A DNA stretch of 64,000 nt from Treponema sp. (GTDB lineage: Bacteria; Spirochaetota; Spirochaetia; Treponematales; Treponemataceae). The stretch lies in assembly GCA_017619795.1 (NCBI GenBank), contig JAFZRP010000058.1:17959-81958 (forward strand). Direction: 5' to 3'. Shown here piece by piece: positions 9,117 through 18,595 of this stretch. The stretch's first letter is position 1; each line of letters opens with the position of its first letter. Both the position numbers and the translations under genes were made by a program. The notes below the pieces were generated by a model. That model made no database searches and was not told the origin of the DNA. It saw nothing but the letters and a program-made list of their open reading frames with translations.

Positions 9117-10087
9117 TGCCTTTTTTCAGTGCAAAAGTTCCCTCAGATTTTGAAAACTTAGAACGACTCGATAAATATATTGCCTCTTTACCAAACGGTA
9201 TGAACCGTTCAAAGCTGAAAAGCGGTGTTACAGAAATCCTTGTGAACGGTAAAAAATGCAAGCTTTCACAGAAAGTAAAAGCAGGTGACCAGATAGACAT
9301 TCAGTGGGAAGACAATATCCCCGATGACATAATCCCGCAGGATATTCCGCTTGAGATTCTTTATGAAGATGATAATGTTACGGTTGTAAATAAAGAGCAG
9401 GGCATGGTTACTCATCCTGCCTGCGGAAACTGGGATGGTACGCTTGTAAATGCGCTGCTGTATCACTGGCAAAGGGAATCTGTTCACCTTATAAAAGAGG
9501 GCACAGACAGTGAGATTCTTGCTAGAAGACGCCCTGGAATTGTACACCGACTTGATAAAGAAACGTCCGGAATCATAATCACTGCAAAAAACAGAGACAG
9601 CGAAGAATGGCTTCAAAATCAATTTAAAGACAAAAGCCTTCAAAAGGAATACATTCTCATAACAACAGGACGCCCGCCAGCTTTTGCCGGAGATATCCGC
9701 ACACAAATCATCAGGGATCCTAAAAACCGTCATCGCTTTAAGGCTGTTGCAGATACAGACGAAGGAAAATATGCGCGAACAATTTATCACTGTATTGCAT
9801 GCTACGGAAATTATTCTCTTATTCGCGTTCGCATTAAAACAGGCCGCACTCATCAGATTCGTGTTCATATGAAGTATCTAGGCTGCCCGATTCTTGGAGA
9901 TGATGTTTACAACAAGCCAGATTCACTTTTCCCAAAAGCAACACTTATGCTTCATTCGTGCAAGCTTAAAATAAGGCTTCCACAGCAAAACAACTACACA
10001 ACATTCCGAACAAAAACTCCAAAGCGTTTTCTGGAAATAGAAAAAAAACTTAAAGCAAAATATCCTAAAACAATACTTTCACGGTAA
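9116..10087 (+). CDS. RluA/RluD-family 23S rRNA pseudouridine synthase with S4 domain
   Basis: A 323-residue protein with an N-terminal S4 RNA-binding domain (about residues 15-75, LDKYIASLPNGMNRSKLKSG). The RluA catalytic domain carries PGIVHRLDKETSG (catalytic Asp about 147), then KTGRTHQIRVHMKYLGCPILGD. The nearest known role is isomerisation of uridines in 23S rRNA helix 69 by RluD, but the exact site cannot be read from sequence. It starts on the last base of the previous stop and is followed after two bases by a second RluA-type gene. Confidence 0.88.
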   Translation: MPFFSAKVPSDFENLERLDKYIASLPNGMNRSKLKSGVTEILVNGKKCKLSQKVKAGDQIDIQWEDNIPDDIIPQDIPLEILYEDDNVTVVNKEQGMVTHPACGNWDGTLVNALLYHWQRESVHLIKEGTDSEILARRRPGIVHRLDKETSGIIITAKNRDSEEWLQNQFKDKSLQKEYILITTGRPPAFAGDIRTQIIRDPKNRHRFKAVADTDEGKYARTIYHCIACYGNYSLIRVRIKTGRTHQIRVHMKYLGCPILGDDVYNKPDSLFPKATLMLHSCKLKIRLPQQNNYTTFRTKTPKRFLEIEKKLKAKYPKTILSR

Positions 10088-10089
10088 TT

Positions 10090-10881
10090 ATGGAAACAGA
10101 AAAAATAAAGATTATAAGCGAACCATCTCCAGAAAAACCTTTTGCTGTTATATACAAGCCATCTGGTATGCCGTCAGCACCTCTTAAAGCTGATGATGAA
10201 TATAATGCCTTTTCTTATACCGCCAACCTTTATCCGTCCTTACTTGAAGTTTGTTCTTCTCCTGAACGCAAAACAATAGAACACGGACTTCTTCACAGAA
10301 TTGATAATGTTACTTCGGGTCTTCTTTTAATTGCAGCTACACAGGATTTTTATGATTCCATGTTTATTGAACAACAAAACGGAAGATTTTACAAAACGTA
10401 TAAAGCTGAATGTGAAGATTTTTTGCAGAATGCAGAACAGTTAGAAGGATTTCCACAAGTTACTAAAGACATTGATTCTATTCACAATTCACTTGTTTGT
10501 GGTGATGAAGTTACTGTGACTTCGTTTTTCAGGAATTACGGAAAGGGTGGTACACAGGTTCGTCCAGTAACAAAAGATTCAAATGCTGCGGCATTAAAAA
10601 AGCTTGGAAAACCAGTTGAATACACAACGCAAATTAAAATGCAAGAGAAATATGGAGACTTAATCTCCGTGGAATGCAGAATTAATTCAGGTTACAGACA
10701 TCAGGTAAGATGTCATCTTGCCTGGCTGGGATTCCCGATAGTAGGGGATAGCCTTTACAATGCGAATTATAGAAACGTTGACGACACAATTATCAACGAT
10801 ACCAATAAAGTGCAAATAAAGTTTTCTGCAACAAAGCTTGAGTTTACGTATAAAGATAAAGATTTTGAGTTTTGTATATAA
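10090..10881 (+). CDS. RluA-family pseudouridine synthase without S4 domain
   Basis: A 263-residue RluA-type enzyme. The N-terminal FAVIYKPSGMPSAP matches the family entry motif, and GLLHRIDNVTSG (about residues 66-77) holds the catalytic Asp; it differs slightly from the usual HRLDxxTSG. SGYRHQVRCHLAWLGFPIVGD is the family's C-terminal motif. There is no S4 domain, so target recognition must differ from that of its neighbour. It lies two bases after that gene, as the last gene of the plus-strand operon. The rRNA or tRNA target is unknown. Confidence 0.82.
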   Translation: METEKIKIISEPSPEKPFAVIYKPSGMPSAPLKADDEYNAFSYTANLYPSLLEVCSSPERKTIEHGLLHRIDNVTSGLLLIAATQDFYDSMFIEQQNGRFYKTYKAECEDFLQNAEQLEGFPQVTKDIDSIHNSLVCGDEVTVTSFFRNYGKGGTQVRPVTKDSNAAALKKLGKPVEYTTQIKMQEKYGDLISVECRINSGYRHQVRCHLAWLGFPIVGDSLYNANYRNVDDTIINDTNKVQIKFSATKLEFTYKDKDFEFCI

Positions 10882-10898
10882 ATAAAGATAGATTTAAA

Positions 10899-10930
10899 AT
10901 AAAAAAGCTTCCTTCATTCATGAAGAAAGC
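10899..10930 (-). terminator. Intrinsic terminator after tRNA-Leu
   Basis: Read on the minus strand, GCTTTCTTCA pairs with TGAAGGAAGC across a short loop and is followed directly by six Ts. It lies just downstream of tRNA-Leu. There is no T-run on the plus side, so I call it one-directional. Confidence 0.75.
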
Positions 10931-10937
10931 CATTATC

Positions 10938-11021
10938 TACCCGAAAGGAGACTTGAACTCCTACAGGATTGCTCCCACTAGGACCTGAACCTAGCGCGTC
11001 TACCAATTCCGCCATCCGGGC
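10938..11021 (-). tRNA. tRNA-Leu (anticodon CAG)
   Basis: An 84-nt class II tRNA with a long variable arm (GGGAGCAATCCT region). The acceptor stem GCCCGGA pairs with TTCGGGT through two G-T wobbles. The anticodon stem CTAGG/CCTAG encloses TTCAGGT, so the anticodon is CAG, reading CUG. The T-arm is GGAGTTCAAGTCTCC. The discriminator is A, and CCA is not encoded. Confidence 0.93.
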
Positions 11022-11090
11022 TTGAATGAATACATATTACCAAAAATCCGACTTTTGGTCAAATATCACTAAAAATATAAGATTTATTTG

Positions 11091-11447
11091 CTATAGACAA
11101 CTATACAAACCAATTACAAGAATAATCAGAACAACAATACAGATAATATATACCCAGATTGGAAGCCCGGAATCTACAAAGCGTCTTCTTTTAAACAAGC
11201 TTCCACCGGCACCATAAGAACCGTTATTTAATCCAAGATTACCGTGATGATAATTAGAAACTGCATAACCGCATTTAGGGCAGCCGTGAATAAACTCTTC
11301 GGTTTTGCCTGTTTTTCCACATTTAGGGCATCTTACTGAAGAAAAAAACTTTCCGCAGTTTGTGCATACCCTTGCGTTTTGAGGGACTTCGGCACCGCAG
11401 CTTTCGCAGTAGAATTTAGCTTTCTCGAACTTTTTACTTTTCTTCAT
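11091..11447 (-). CDS. Small double zinc-ribbon membrane protein
   Basis: About 118 residues from the ATG at 11447; an upstream ATG six codons earlier is less likely. The N-terminal part has two zinc-ribbon-like cysteine pairs (YCESCG...CTNCGKFF), then CPKCGKTG...GCPKCGYA. A Gly/Asn-rich linker (HHGNLGLNNGSYGAGGS), a basic patch KRRR and one C-terminal membrane helix (VYIICIVVLIILVIGLYS) follow. It is probably tail-anchored with cytoplasmic zinc ribbons. Function unknown. It overlaps the upstream receiver-like gene by 14 bases. Confidence 0.65.
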   Translation of the reverse strand: MKKSKKFEKAKFYCESCGAEVPQNARVCTNCGKFFSSVRCPKCGKTGKTEEFIHGCPKCGYAVSNYHHGNLGLNNGSYGAGGSLFKRRRFVDSGLPIWVYIICIVVLIILVIGLYSCL

Positions 11448-12201
11448 AGAAATCACAAATATCAAGAACTATGAACTTTTGCTCTGAAATATCAAGATAT
11501 TCATTTACATCGGCAGAAAATGATTTACATTCATTCTTATTATAGAAGGTAACGTATTTAATAAAACAGCTGCTGTCAATTCCACAGAAATCTTCCATGT
11601 CATCAACCTTGCAGGTGATTTTTTTGCCGTTATATTCAAGATACTGACCATAAATTGCTTTTCCTGTAACAGGGCTTGATAGCATATAGAAACCAGGACA
11701 TTCAATATCTTTTTTCTGCGCTTCGCTAACTATCATATCTACAGAGAAAAGACCGTCTTCGTCTGTTTTTGGCTGACGTTTCTTTTCTACCGGTTGAGGC
11801 TGAGATACAGGAGCAGGGGTAAGCTCTGTGGTTTCAACTATAAAGTCTTTAATCTTATTACTGATTTTAGCCTTAAAATAATCGCTGAAGGAGCTAACAA
11901 AGCTGTTTATGCCAAGTGTTTCTGCTTTCTGTCTTTCATCATCAGGGAAGTTTGTCTGAATCTGAAGGATAAAATAAACTGCTTTTTTAATTACATCGCT
12001 TTTTACATAGCGTGCAAGAGTTTTCCAGTGGCGGGGATACTCTACGGTGCTAACGACAATAAAGTCAGGCTTTATCTCTTCAACATTATCCATAGCTTTT
12101 AAAAGCCATTTGTATCTTATTACATCGATTCTGTTTTTTTCGAAAATATTTGTATAAAAATCAATAAGCTCTTTGTCTTCAGAAATAATAAGCGCTTTCA
12201 T
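11434..12201 (-). CDS. Degenerate CheY-like receiver protein with uncharacterised C-terminal domain
   Basis: A 255-residue protein. Residues 1-115 look like a response-regulator receiver fold: MKALIISEDKELIDFYTNIF resembles the beta1-alpha1 start, and KPDFIVVSTVEYP sits where the phospho-acceptor strand is expected. There the usual Asp is Ser (IVVS), so phosphorylation is doubtful. A proline-rich linker (TPAPVSQPQPVEKKRQP) leads to a beta-rich C-terminal domain of about 105 residues that I do not recognise (SPVTGKAIYGQYLEYNGKK). It may be a spirochaete regulatory protein. The 3' end overlaps the zinc-ribbon gene. Confidence 0.5.
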   Translation of the reverse strand: MKALIISEDKELIDFYTNIFEKNRIDVIRYKWLLKAMDNVEEIKPDFIVVSTVEYPRHWKTLARYVKSDVIKKAVYFILQIQTNFPDDERQKAETLGINSFVSSFSDYFKAKISNKIKDFIVETTELTPAPVSQPQPVEKKRQPKTDEDGLFSVDMIVSEAQKKDIECPGFYMLSSPVTGKAIYGQYLEYNGKKITCKVDDMEDFCGIDSSCFIKYVTFYNKNECKSFSADVNEYLDISEQKFIVLDICDFYEEK

Positions 12202-12223
12202 AATCCCGCCTTAAACTTTTTTT

Positions 12224-13201
12224 TTATTCAGTACCAAGATTTACAACAGAATAGTCATAAATTGTCCAGATGCCTTCACGCTGACGTACCTTGTAGGTAT
12301 AGCTCTTTTTCTCGCTGTAGTTTGGATATTTGAACCATTCAGTAACAATTACAGAGCCTTCTGTAGGAGTGTAAGTTGTTTTTTCAATCTGGAACTTTTC
12401 AGGAACAGCAATAATATCGTTTTCAATTCTAGACTGCATTAAATCAGCCTTAAACGAATTGATCATTCTTTCACGTTCTTCAGCAGAAACTGTAATATAC
12501 TTTTTCTTTAAGTTAGGATTTCTCTTGAGCATTGACTCAACATCCATATAAAGGAAGTACTGATCCCAAAGAGATTTCTGACGAGCAATAATTGTCTGCT
12601 CAACAATCTTATCCGGAGCAAGAGCTTCCGGCTTTAAGATTTCTGCAGTTTCAGCACTTACAGGAATATAAGAAGAGCTGGCAGCTGATGGTGAAGGGCG
12701 TATTTCCAAAGTAAGTCTGTTTGAATTGATTGAAACAAACTTTGATTTATACAACTCTGGATAAAAGTTCATTTCAAGATAGTAAACAGAAGAATCATCA
12801 ATCTTTATATAGTCTTTAAGATTTTCAATAAAAGAATATTCTTCGCCCTGTTCAAGTGCGAGCTCACGGAAATAAACCGTTGTATTCGAAGTTCTTTTTT
12901 CAATAAGCTTTTCTGTATTCGGTAAACGAGTGTTTTTTACAGTAAAAACATTAAAATCAAGACTGAAAGCCCGGTCATCAGCAAGCTTAAAACGAAGAGT
13001 TTCAGTTCCTTCATTTTTAATAGTGATATGAACATTTACCGGATTATCCGCAGAGTTTCCCGGATAGTAAATTGCACGGTTGTGATATTTAATACTTACA
13101 GATGCTTTTGAAAAATCATTTGTATTTTGTGCAAACAGTTGTATCTGTCCAAAAAGTGAAAAAATCGTTATAATTGATAAAAGTTTACGGCTTTTCAACA
13201 T
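12224..13201 (-). CDS. Exported protein of unknown function
   Basis: A 325-residue protein with a signal peptide (LLSIITIFSLFGQIQLFAQ), preceded by AAGGAG four bases before the ATG. The N-terminal half (NPVNVHITIKNEGTETLRFK) reads as an Ig-like or BsuPI-like beta-sandwich of the kind found in proteins handling envelope ligands. The C-terminal part is mixed and ends in a beta-rich segment (SYTYKVRQREGIWTIYD). No named family is recognised. It is divergent from mfd, sharing a 58-base intergenic region. Confidence 0.55.
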   Translation of the reverse strand: MLKSRKLLSIITIFSLFGQIQLFAQNTNDFSKASVSIKYHNRAIYYPGNSADNPVNVHITIKNEGTETLRFKLADDRAFSLDFNVFTVKNTRLPNTEKLIEKRTSNTTVYFRELALEQGEEYSFIENLKDYIKIDDSSVYYLEMNFYPELYKSKFVSINSNRLTLEIRPSPSAASSSYIPVSAETAEILKPEALAPDKIVEQTIIARQKSLWDQYFLYMDVESMLKRNPNLKKKYITVSAEERERMINSFKADLMQSRIENDIIAVPEKFQIEKTTYTPTEGSVIVTEWFKYPNYSEKKSYTYKVRQREGIWTIYDYSVVNLGTE

Positions 13202-13259
13202 TATCTCCTTGATTTATTGCTGTAAAAGTTATTATCTATAATATTATCGGTTATTTTAA

Positions 13260-16200
13260 ATGAATTCATTATCTTCTTCAATAAAAGATTTGTTACATTC
13301 CTGGCCTCAGTTTAATAAAGCCACAAGTAAAATTGTTTCAGAAAATACTGAATATCCGGTTAACGTACAGGGCATTCAGGGCTGTTTGTTCGGATACTTT
13401 ACAAATGAACTTATAAACAAAATTAAGTTTTCAAAGTTTTCCAGGGATCTTGTAATTGTTACTCTAGGTGAAGCCGAAGCCAATAACCTTTATACCGATT
13501 TTTCTACAATTATACCCGAAGCAGAAGTATACATTCTTCCTTCGTGGGGTGTTATTCCATATAGGCCGGCTGCACCTGGTTCTTCAGTGTTCGGGCAACG
13601 TGCCGGTGTACTTGCAAAGCTTACTTCTAAAGACAGCTATGATGTATTGAACAAACGTCCGCCAAGAATATTCATCATCACTCAGCGGGCACTTCTAAAT
13701 CCTTTACCTCCGCCGGAAACAATAAACAATCGTTCAATAACAATAAAGAAAAAAGATTCAATTGATACACTTAAAATTGCAAGCTTACTTACAGAAATAG
13801 GTTATACAAGAGTTTCAAAGGTTGGAGTTCGCGGAGAGTTCAGCTTGCGTGGTGAAGTTCTTGATATTTTCCTTCCGCTTGATGAAAATCCTACACGTTT
13901 GATTTTTGATTTTGACGAAATTGAATCAATTAAAACGTTTGAAACTGAAAATCAGACAACAATAGATTCAAAAGAAAGTATTTTTATTTATCCTATGAAA
14001 GAAGTGCTCTGGAATGATGAGCTTGTTGATACATTGGAACAAAAGCTTAATGAATATCAGGCAGATGCTGTACAAAATGATGATGATGTTGATTATATTA
14101 CCAGAAACGTAAAAGCGCATCTTCCTTTTACAGAGCAGGCACTTGAGTTCAAAGAAAACCTTATAAGCAACCTCAGAACAAAAAGAAACTCAGAAGGAGA
14201 GGAGCTTTTTTACGGACTCATTTTCGACCGTCAATATTCTATTTTAGATTACATTTCAGAAAATACTTTTGTTCTTCTTTATGATTATGACAGGCTTGAA
14301 AATGCCCCAATGCTCATAAACAGGGAATATATCAACAGCTATAGAAAGGCAAGAGATACACTTTCAATCCTTCCGCCGTATTTAGTAAAGTTTGAATATG
14401 ATGAATTGTTAGAAAATCACTTAACTTGTATAAATATTAAGACACTAAAGACTGCAGATACATCAGTTGAAGCAGAAAATGAAGAAAATGAACAGATAAA
14501 TGAAGAAGAAACTGAGCTGACAAAGCCTTCAGATAGTAAAACTGTTATTTCTCTTGATGTTGAACCAGGCAGAAGCTTCTTTGGAAACATTGTTTTTATG
14601 AAGGAAGAGCTTACAAAGCTTCAGAATGATAACTGGAATCTATTCATTTTTACAAACAGTGAAAACCAGCAGGTTAGAATCCGGGAAATCTTTAAGGAGT
14701 TTACGGATAAAGAATTAAAGAAACCATTGCAGCTTATTCCGCAGGCAATATCACAAGGCTTTGTAATTCCTGAGCTTAAGCTTCTTGTAATCCAGGAAAA
14801 CGAGATTTTCGGAAGAAGAAAGTACATACCAAAATCACTTTCAAAAGCAAAGAGTAAACCAATTGACACCTTTGTTGACCTCAATCCTGGTGATTATGTA
14901 GTTCACGTAAACTGGGGTATTGGTCTTTTCCATGGAATTGAACGTGTAAAATCCATGGGAAATGAGCGTGACTACATTAAGCTTGAATATGCTGATGAAG
15001 AATACGCTTTTGTTCCAATCGAACAGGTAAATCTTGTTCAGCGCTACATTGGTAATGAAGGTAACACACCAAGGCTAGATCGCATTGGAAGCAAGGCCTG
15101 GGAAAACCGAAAGAACAAGGTTCAGCAATCGGTAGAAGAGCTTGCCAATAAGCTTATAGATTTGTATTCAAGGCGAAAGACCTCTGTTGGCTTTGCATTC
15201 CCTAAGGAAACTGAATGGCAGACTACTTTTGAAGCTGCGTTCCCGTACGAAGATACTCCGGATCAGATAACGGTAACAGAAGAAGTCAAAAAGGATATGG
15301 AAAAACCGGTTCCAATGGATCGTCTTGTCTGTGGTGATGTAGGTTATGGAAAAACAGAAATTGCCATGCGCGCGGCGTTTAAGGCTGTAATGGGCGGAAA
15401 ACAGGTTGCTTTCCTTGCACCAACAACAATTCTTGCAGAACAGCATTACGACACTTGTGTAGAGCGTTTCAAAAACTTCCCAGTAAAAATTGCCAGGCTT
15501 TCAAGATTTGTACCTCCTGCAGAGCAGAAATCAATCCTTAAAAAACTTGTTCTAGGCGAAGTAGACATTCTTGTTGGTACACACCGAATAATTCAAAAGG
15601 ATGTTATTTTTAAGCAGCTCGGACTTATGATTATTGACGAAGAGCAGCGCTTTGGCGTAAAGGATAAGGAAAAGCTCAAGGAAATTAAAAACAACATTGA
15701 CTGTCTTACAATGTCTGCAACTCCTATCCCAAGAACACTTCATATGAGCCTTTTGAAAATCCGTGATATGAGTCTTTTGACAACACCGCCGCAGAACAGG
15801 CAGGCAATTGAAACTTATGTTGATGAATATTCAAACCAGAAGGTTATTGAAGCAATCAGAAACGAAATAGAGCGGGGCGGACAGATTTTCTATCTTCATA
15901 ATCGCATTGAAGATTTGTATGAAGTTAAACGAAAAATTGAACAGCTCGTACCGGAAGTTCTGGTTGATATTGCCCACGGAAAAATGTCCAGCAGCGAGCT
16001 TGATGATATTTTCCACCGCTTTAAGATGGGAGGCTTCCACGTTCTTATTTCAACTACAATCATAGAAAACGGAATTGATATTCCAAACGTTAATACAATT
16101 ATCATAGACCGTGCAGACATGTACGGCGTTTCCCAGCTTTATCAGCTGAGGGGACGTGTAGGGCGAAGCGACAGAAAAGCATACGCCTATCTGCTTTATC

Positions 16201-16877
16201 CGGAAAACAAAGCTCTTAAAGAAGATGCAATGAAGAGGCTTCAGGTAATCAGCGACTTTACGGAACTTGGTAGCGGCTTTAAGATTGCAATGAAGGATAT
16301 GGAAATCCGTGGAGCTGGAAATCTTCTTGGAAAAGATCAGCACGGCGATGTTTATGCAGTTGGTTTTGATTTGTATGTACGACTTTTGAACGAGGCTGTA
16401 AACAAGCTTTTGCACCAGAAGGATTATAAGCCTCAGACAGAAGTTCTTATGGAGCTTGAATACACAGGCTATATTCCAGACAGCTACGTAACAAATCAGC
16501 AGATTAAAATGGAAATCTACAAAAAAATTGCAGCCGTTTCTTCTGTTCCTGAATTTGAAAGCGTACTTTCTGAGCTTAACGACAGATTTGGACCAATCCC
16601 TGAAGAAGTTTCAAGCCTTCTTGCACTTGCTGAAATCAGAATCATTTGTAAAAAGCTTTCTATTTCTTCAATCAAGGAACGAATGGGCGAAGTTAAAATT
16701 ACTTTTGATTCAGTTTCGAACATCCAGATTGATCGCATCCTCAAGCTTATAAAAGATAATCCTGGAACAATCCGAATAAATCCAGCCGGCGAACAGGCAA
16801 TCTACATCAAGCTTGGAAAGATTGGTTTGAAAGAAAAATCTGAGTTTATACGCGAAAAGCTTTCGCAGCTGCTGTAA
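13260..16877 (+). CDS. mfd: Transcription-repair coupling factor Mfd
   Basis: A 1205-residue translocase that removes stalled RNA polymerase at DNA lesions and recruits UvrA. The UvrB-like N-terminal module spans about residues 30-350. The CarD-like polymerase-interaction domain begins at NPGDYVVHVNWGIGLFHGIE (about 540). The helicase part has Walker A GDVGYGKTE (about 691), DEEQRFGVKDKEK (about 793), SATPIPRTLHMSLL and RGRVGRSDRKAYAYLL (about 962). A TRCF domain closes the protein (about 1040-1140). The length is normal for the family. An acidic insertion (EAENEENEQINEEETE) lies near residue 405. Confidence 0.96.
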   Translation: MNSLSSSIKDLLHSWPQFNKATSKIVSENTEYPVNVQGIQGCLFGYFTNELINKIKFSKFSRDLVIVTLGEAEANNLYTDFSTIIPEAEVYILPSWGVIPYRPAAPGSSVFGQRAGVLAKLTSKDSYDVLNKRPPRIFIITQRALLNPLPPPETINNRSITIKKKDSIDTLKIASLLTEIGYTRVSKVGVRGEFSLRGEVLDIFLPLDENPTRLIFDFDEIESIKTFETENQTTIDSKESIFIYPMKEVLWNDELVDTLEQKLNEYQADAVQNDDDVDYITRNVKAHLPFTEQALEFKENLISNLRTKRNSEGEELFYGLIFDRQYSILDYISENTFVLLYDYDRLENAPMLINREYINSYRKARDTLSILPPYLVKFEYDELLENHLTCINIKTLKTADTSVEAENEENEQINEEETELTKPSDSKTVISLDVEPGRSFFGNIVFMKEELTKLQNDNWNLFIFTNSENQQVRIREIFKEFTDKELKKPLQLIPQAISQGFVIPELKLLVIQENEIFGRRKYIPKSLSKAKSKPIDTFVDLNPGDYVVHVNWGIGLFHGIERVKSMGNERDYIKLEYADEEYAFVPIEQVNLVQRYIGNEGNTPRLDRIGSKAWENRKNKVQQSVEELANKLIDLYSRRKTSVGFAFPKETEWQTTFEAAFPYEDTPDQITVTEEVKKDMEKPVPMDRLVCGDVGYGKTEIAMRAAFKAVMGGKQVAFLAPTTILAEQHYDTCVERFKNFPVKIARLSRFVPPAEQKSILKKLVLGEVDILVGTHRIIQKDVIFKQLGLMIIDEEQRFGVKDKEKLKEIKNNIDCLTMSATPIPRTLHMSLLKIRDMSLLTTPPQNRQAIETYVDEYSNQKVIEAIRNEIERGGQIFYLHNRIEDLYEVKRKIEQLVPEVLVDIAHGKMSSSELDDIFHRFKMGGFHVLISTTIIENGIDIPNVNTIIIDRADMYGVSQLYQLRGRVGRSDRKAYAYLLYPENKALKEDAMKRLQVISDFTELGSGFKIAMKDMEIRGAGNLLGKDQHGDVYAVGFDLYVRLLNEAVNKLLHQKDYKPQTEVLMELEYTGYIPDSYVTNQQIKMEIYKKIAAVSSVPEFESVLSELNDRFGPIPEEVSSLLALAEIRIICKKLSISSIKERMGEVKITFDSVSNIQIDRILKLIKDNPGTIRINPAGEQAIYIKLGKIGLKEKSEFIREKLSQLL

Positions 16878-16887
16878 AGGTGAAAAA

Positions 16888-17415
16888 ATGATTATCAAAG
16901 AACTTGACTACAACGAATACAAGGGAAAAAAGTATCAGGCAGAAATCCTTTCGGACAGGTATCTTTCTATTGAGACGGAAGAGGAAAGCGAAGGCTTTGA
17001 CATAAAGTGGGTAATGAGCAGCGAGCCTCTCAGAATGACTATAAACGAAGATTTATTATCTGACTGGCTTGATGAACCTGTTGCTTACGGTGCTTTTGAA
17101 GGAGAAAAGCTTATCGGTATGGTTGAAGGTTTCCTGGAAAAATGGAACAACCGTTTTAGAATTGCAAATATCTGTGTGTTTGATAATGAAAACAGAAGAT
17201 GTGGAATAGGCACAGAATTGATGAATACCATCCTGAAAGATGCTGTAAAAAGCGGTGCCCGAATGGCAGTGCTCGAAACACAAACCTTCAACTTCAAGGC
17301 AATTTCTTTTTATAAAAAGCATGGCTTTGAACTCATCGGTTTTGACAGATACGCTTATTCAAACACTGGTCCCGAAGAGCATAACATGCGCGTTGAAATG
17401 GGCAAGAAACTTTAA
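16888..17415 (+). CDS. GNAT-family N-acetyltransferase
   Basis: A 175-residue protein with AAGGTG six bases before its ATG. The acetyl-CoA-binding motif A is at about residues 96-112 (NICVFDNENRRCGIGTELM, the R/QxxGxG/A type), followed by VLETQTFNFKAISFYKKHGF, the typical GNAT C-terminal motif. The overall pattern recalls streptothricin/aminoglycoside acetyltransferases of the Sat type, but the substrate cannot be assigned. It starts ten bases after mfd. Confidence 0.8.
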   Translation: MIIKELDYNEYKGKKYQAEILSDRYLSIETEEESEGFDIKWVMSSEPLRMTINEDLLSDWLDEPVAYGAFEGEKLIGMVEGFLEKWNNRFRIANICVFDNENRRCGIGTELMNTILKDAVKSGARMAVLETQTFNFKAISFYKKHGFELIGFDRYAYSNTGPEEHNMRVEMGKKL

Positions 17416-17430
17416 CAGGAGAGATTAAAG

Positions 17431-18066
17431 ATGAAGTTTTCTGAACTTGATGATATTTGGAAAAGAATATTTGAGATGGAATGGGAATCTGTCTGTAATA
17501 AAAGTAAAGCGATTGCTGCAGTTATTGTTGATGAAAGCGGAAAAATTATTTCGGTTGGAAGAAATAAAATAGGGGAGACAGAGATTCCAAATCCTCGTGT
17601 TTCTCATGCAGAGGTTGAAGCTGTAAGAAATCTTGATATAAATAAATATCCGAATGTAAAGGCTTATACTCTTTATGCGGCGCTTGAACCGTGTCCAATG
17701 TGTTTAGGAACGCTTGTTATGGGCGGTATCAGAAAACTAATTATTGGTGCACACGATGATCATGGAGGCGCAGTTGAGCTTTTAGATAAAAGTAATTTTC
17801 TTTCGTCCAAACATGTTGAAGTTATCTGGATGCCGTCATTGTATGGTGAAGTTCAGAGAGGCTTACAGGCTATAAAAGAGCTTTTATATAACGAAGATAA
17901 AGAAAAACTTGAAAGAATGCTGATTGATTTTTCTGTATATAATGCACGCGGGGTAAATGCTACGAAAAAACTGTTTGAAGACGGTTGGTTTGAAAACAAA
18001 ACTCCCGACCAGTATTCGATAGAATGCATTTTTAATGAATTAAGCATATTGATTGAAAATAACTGA
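17431..18066 (+). CDS. Cytidine/guanine deaminase-fold nucleoside deaminase
   Basis: A 211-residue zinc-dependent deaminase. The catalytic HAEVEA (His/Glu, about residues 58-63) and EPCPMCLGTLVMGG (two zinc cysteines, about 85-98) are intact. The domain is followed by about 90 extra residues, so it is longer than TadA or guanine deaminase. It could act on a free nucleobase or nucleoside; tRNA editing is less likely. AGGAGA lies seven bases before the ATG. It is in line with the GNAT gene and TIGR04076 gene. Confidence 0.72.
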   Translation: MKFSELDDIWKRIFEMEWESVCNKSKAIAAVIVDESGKIISVGRNKIGETEIPNPRVSHAEVEAVRNLDINKYPNVKAYTLYAALEPCPMCLGTLVMGGIRKLIIGAHDDHGGAVELLDKSNFLSSKHVEVIWMPSLYGEVQRGLQAIKELLYNEDKEKLERMLIDFSVYNARGVNATKKLFEDGWFENKTPDQYSIECIFNELSILIENN

Positions 18067-18086
18067 AAATAATAAGGTGGATTTTT

Positions 18087-18455
18087 ATGAAGAAATGGTA
18101 TGATGAAGAATATGAGTTTACAGTTGAAGTAACAGGCTTTTTGCACGGTGATCACACAGAACACTATTGCCGTAACGGTGAAGAACCAGGCGATAAATAT
18201 ACCTGTACCTACGGTTGTCCTGTGAACAAGGATGGCTACGGAATCTGTTCTAAAACAATGATGATGCTTTATCCTTTGATGGAAGCTATACGCAGCGGCG
18301 GTGATTTAGAAAACCTTGGTGGCGAAAGCAAATATTCTAAAACAGTTGTTTGTCCTGATGGCTGTATAATATTCAAATTAACAGCAAGACCGCTTGGAAA
18401 TGAAAACTTTCATAAAGGTGGTTTCTGGACTTATCCAGATGAAACTGTAAAGTAG
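18087..18455 (+). CDS. TIGR04076-family protein
   Basis: A 122-residue protein with AAGGTGG before its ATG. It shows the pattern of the TIGR04076 family: a short N-terminal strand, HYCRNGEEPGDKYTC, CPVNKDGYGICSKTMMMLYP, an 'RSGG' turn and a final Cys-rich strand (TVVCPDGCIIFKLTA). The conserved cysteines suggest metal or redox chemistry, but the function is unknown. It is the last gene of this small plus-strand group. Confidence 0.65.
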   Translation: MKKWYDEEYEFTVEVTGFLHGDHTEHYCRNGEEPGDKYTCTYGCPVNKDGYGICSKTMMMLYPLMEAIRSGGDLENLGGESKYSKTVVCPDGCIIFKLTARPLGNENFHKGGFWTYPDETVK

Positions 18456-18484
18456 AGTAAATCACCACTTTATATATGCCTACT

Positions 18485-18505
18485 ACCTAAAGCTTTAGGT
18501 TTTAT
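18485..18505 (+). terminator. Weak palindromic terminator after the TIGR04076 gene
   Basis: ACCTAAAG/CTTTAGGT is a perfect palindrome followed by TTTTAT on the plus strand. The loop has to be taken from the stem, so efficiency may be low. It lies between convergent genes. Confidence 0.4.
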
Positions 18506-18595
18506 ACTTATTGGTAGACGGAATACACATTATGAACAGCATTATAGCGAAGATAGTAAAAGTTTTAATAAATAATTCAGCAATAACTTCGCTAG

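Noticed and set aside
9266..9868. 200-codon minus-strand frame inside the RluD-type gene
   Set aside because: Complete antisense shadow of a gene with clear catalytic motifs.
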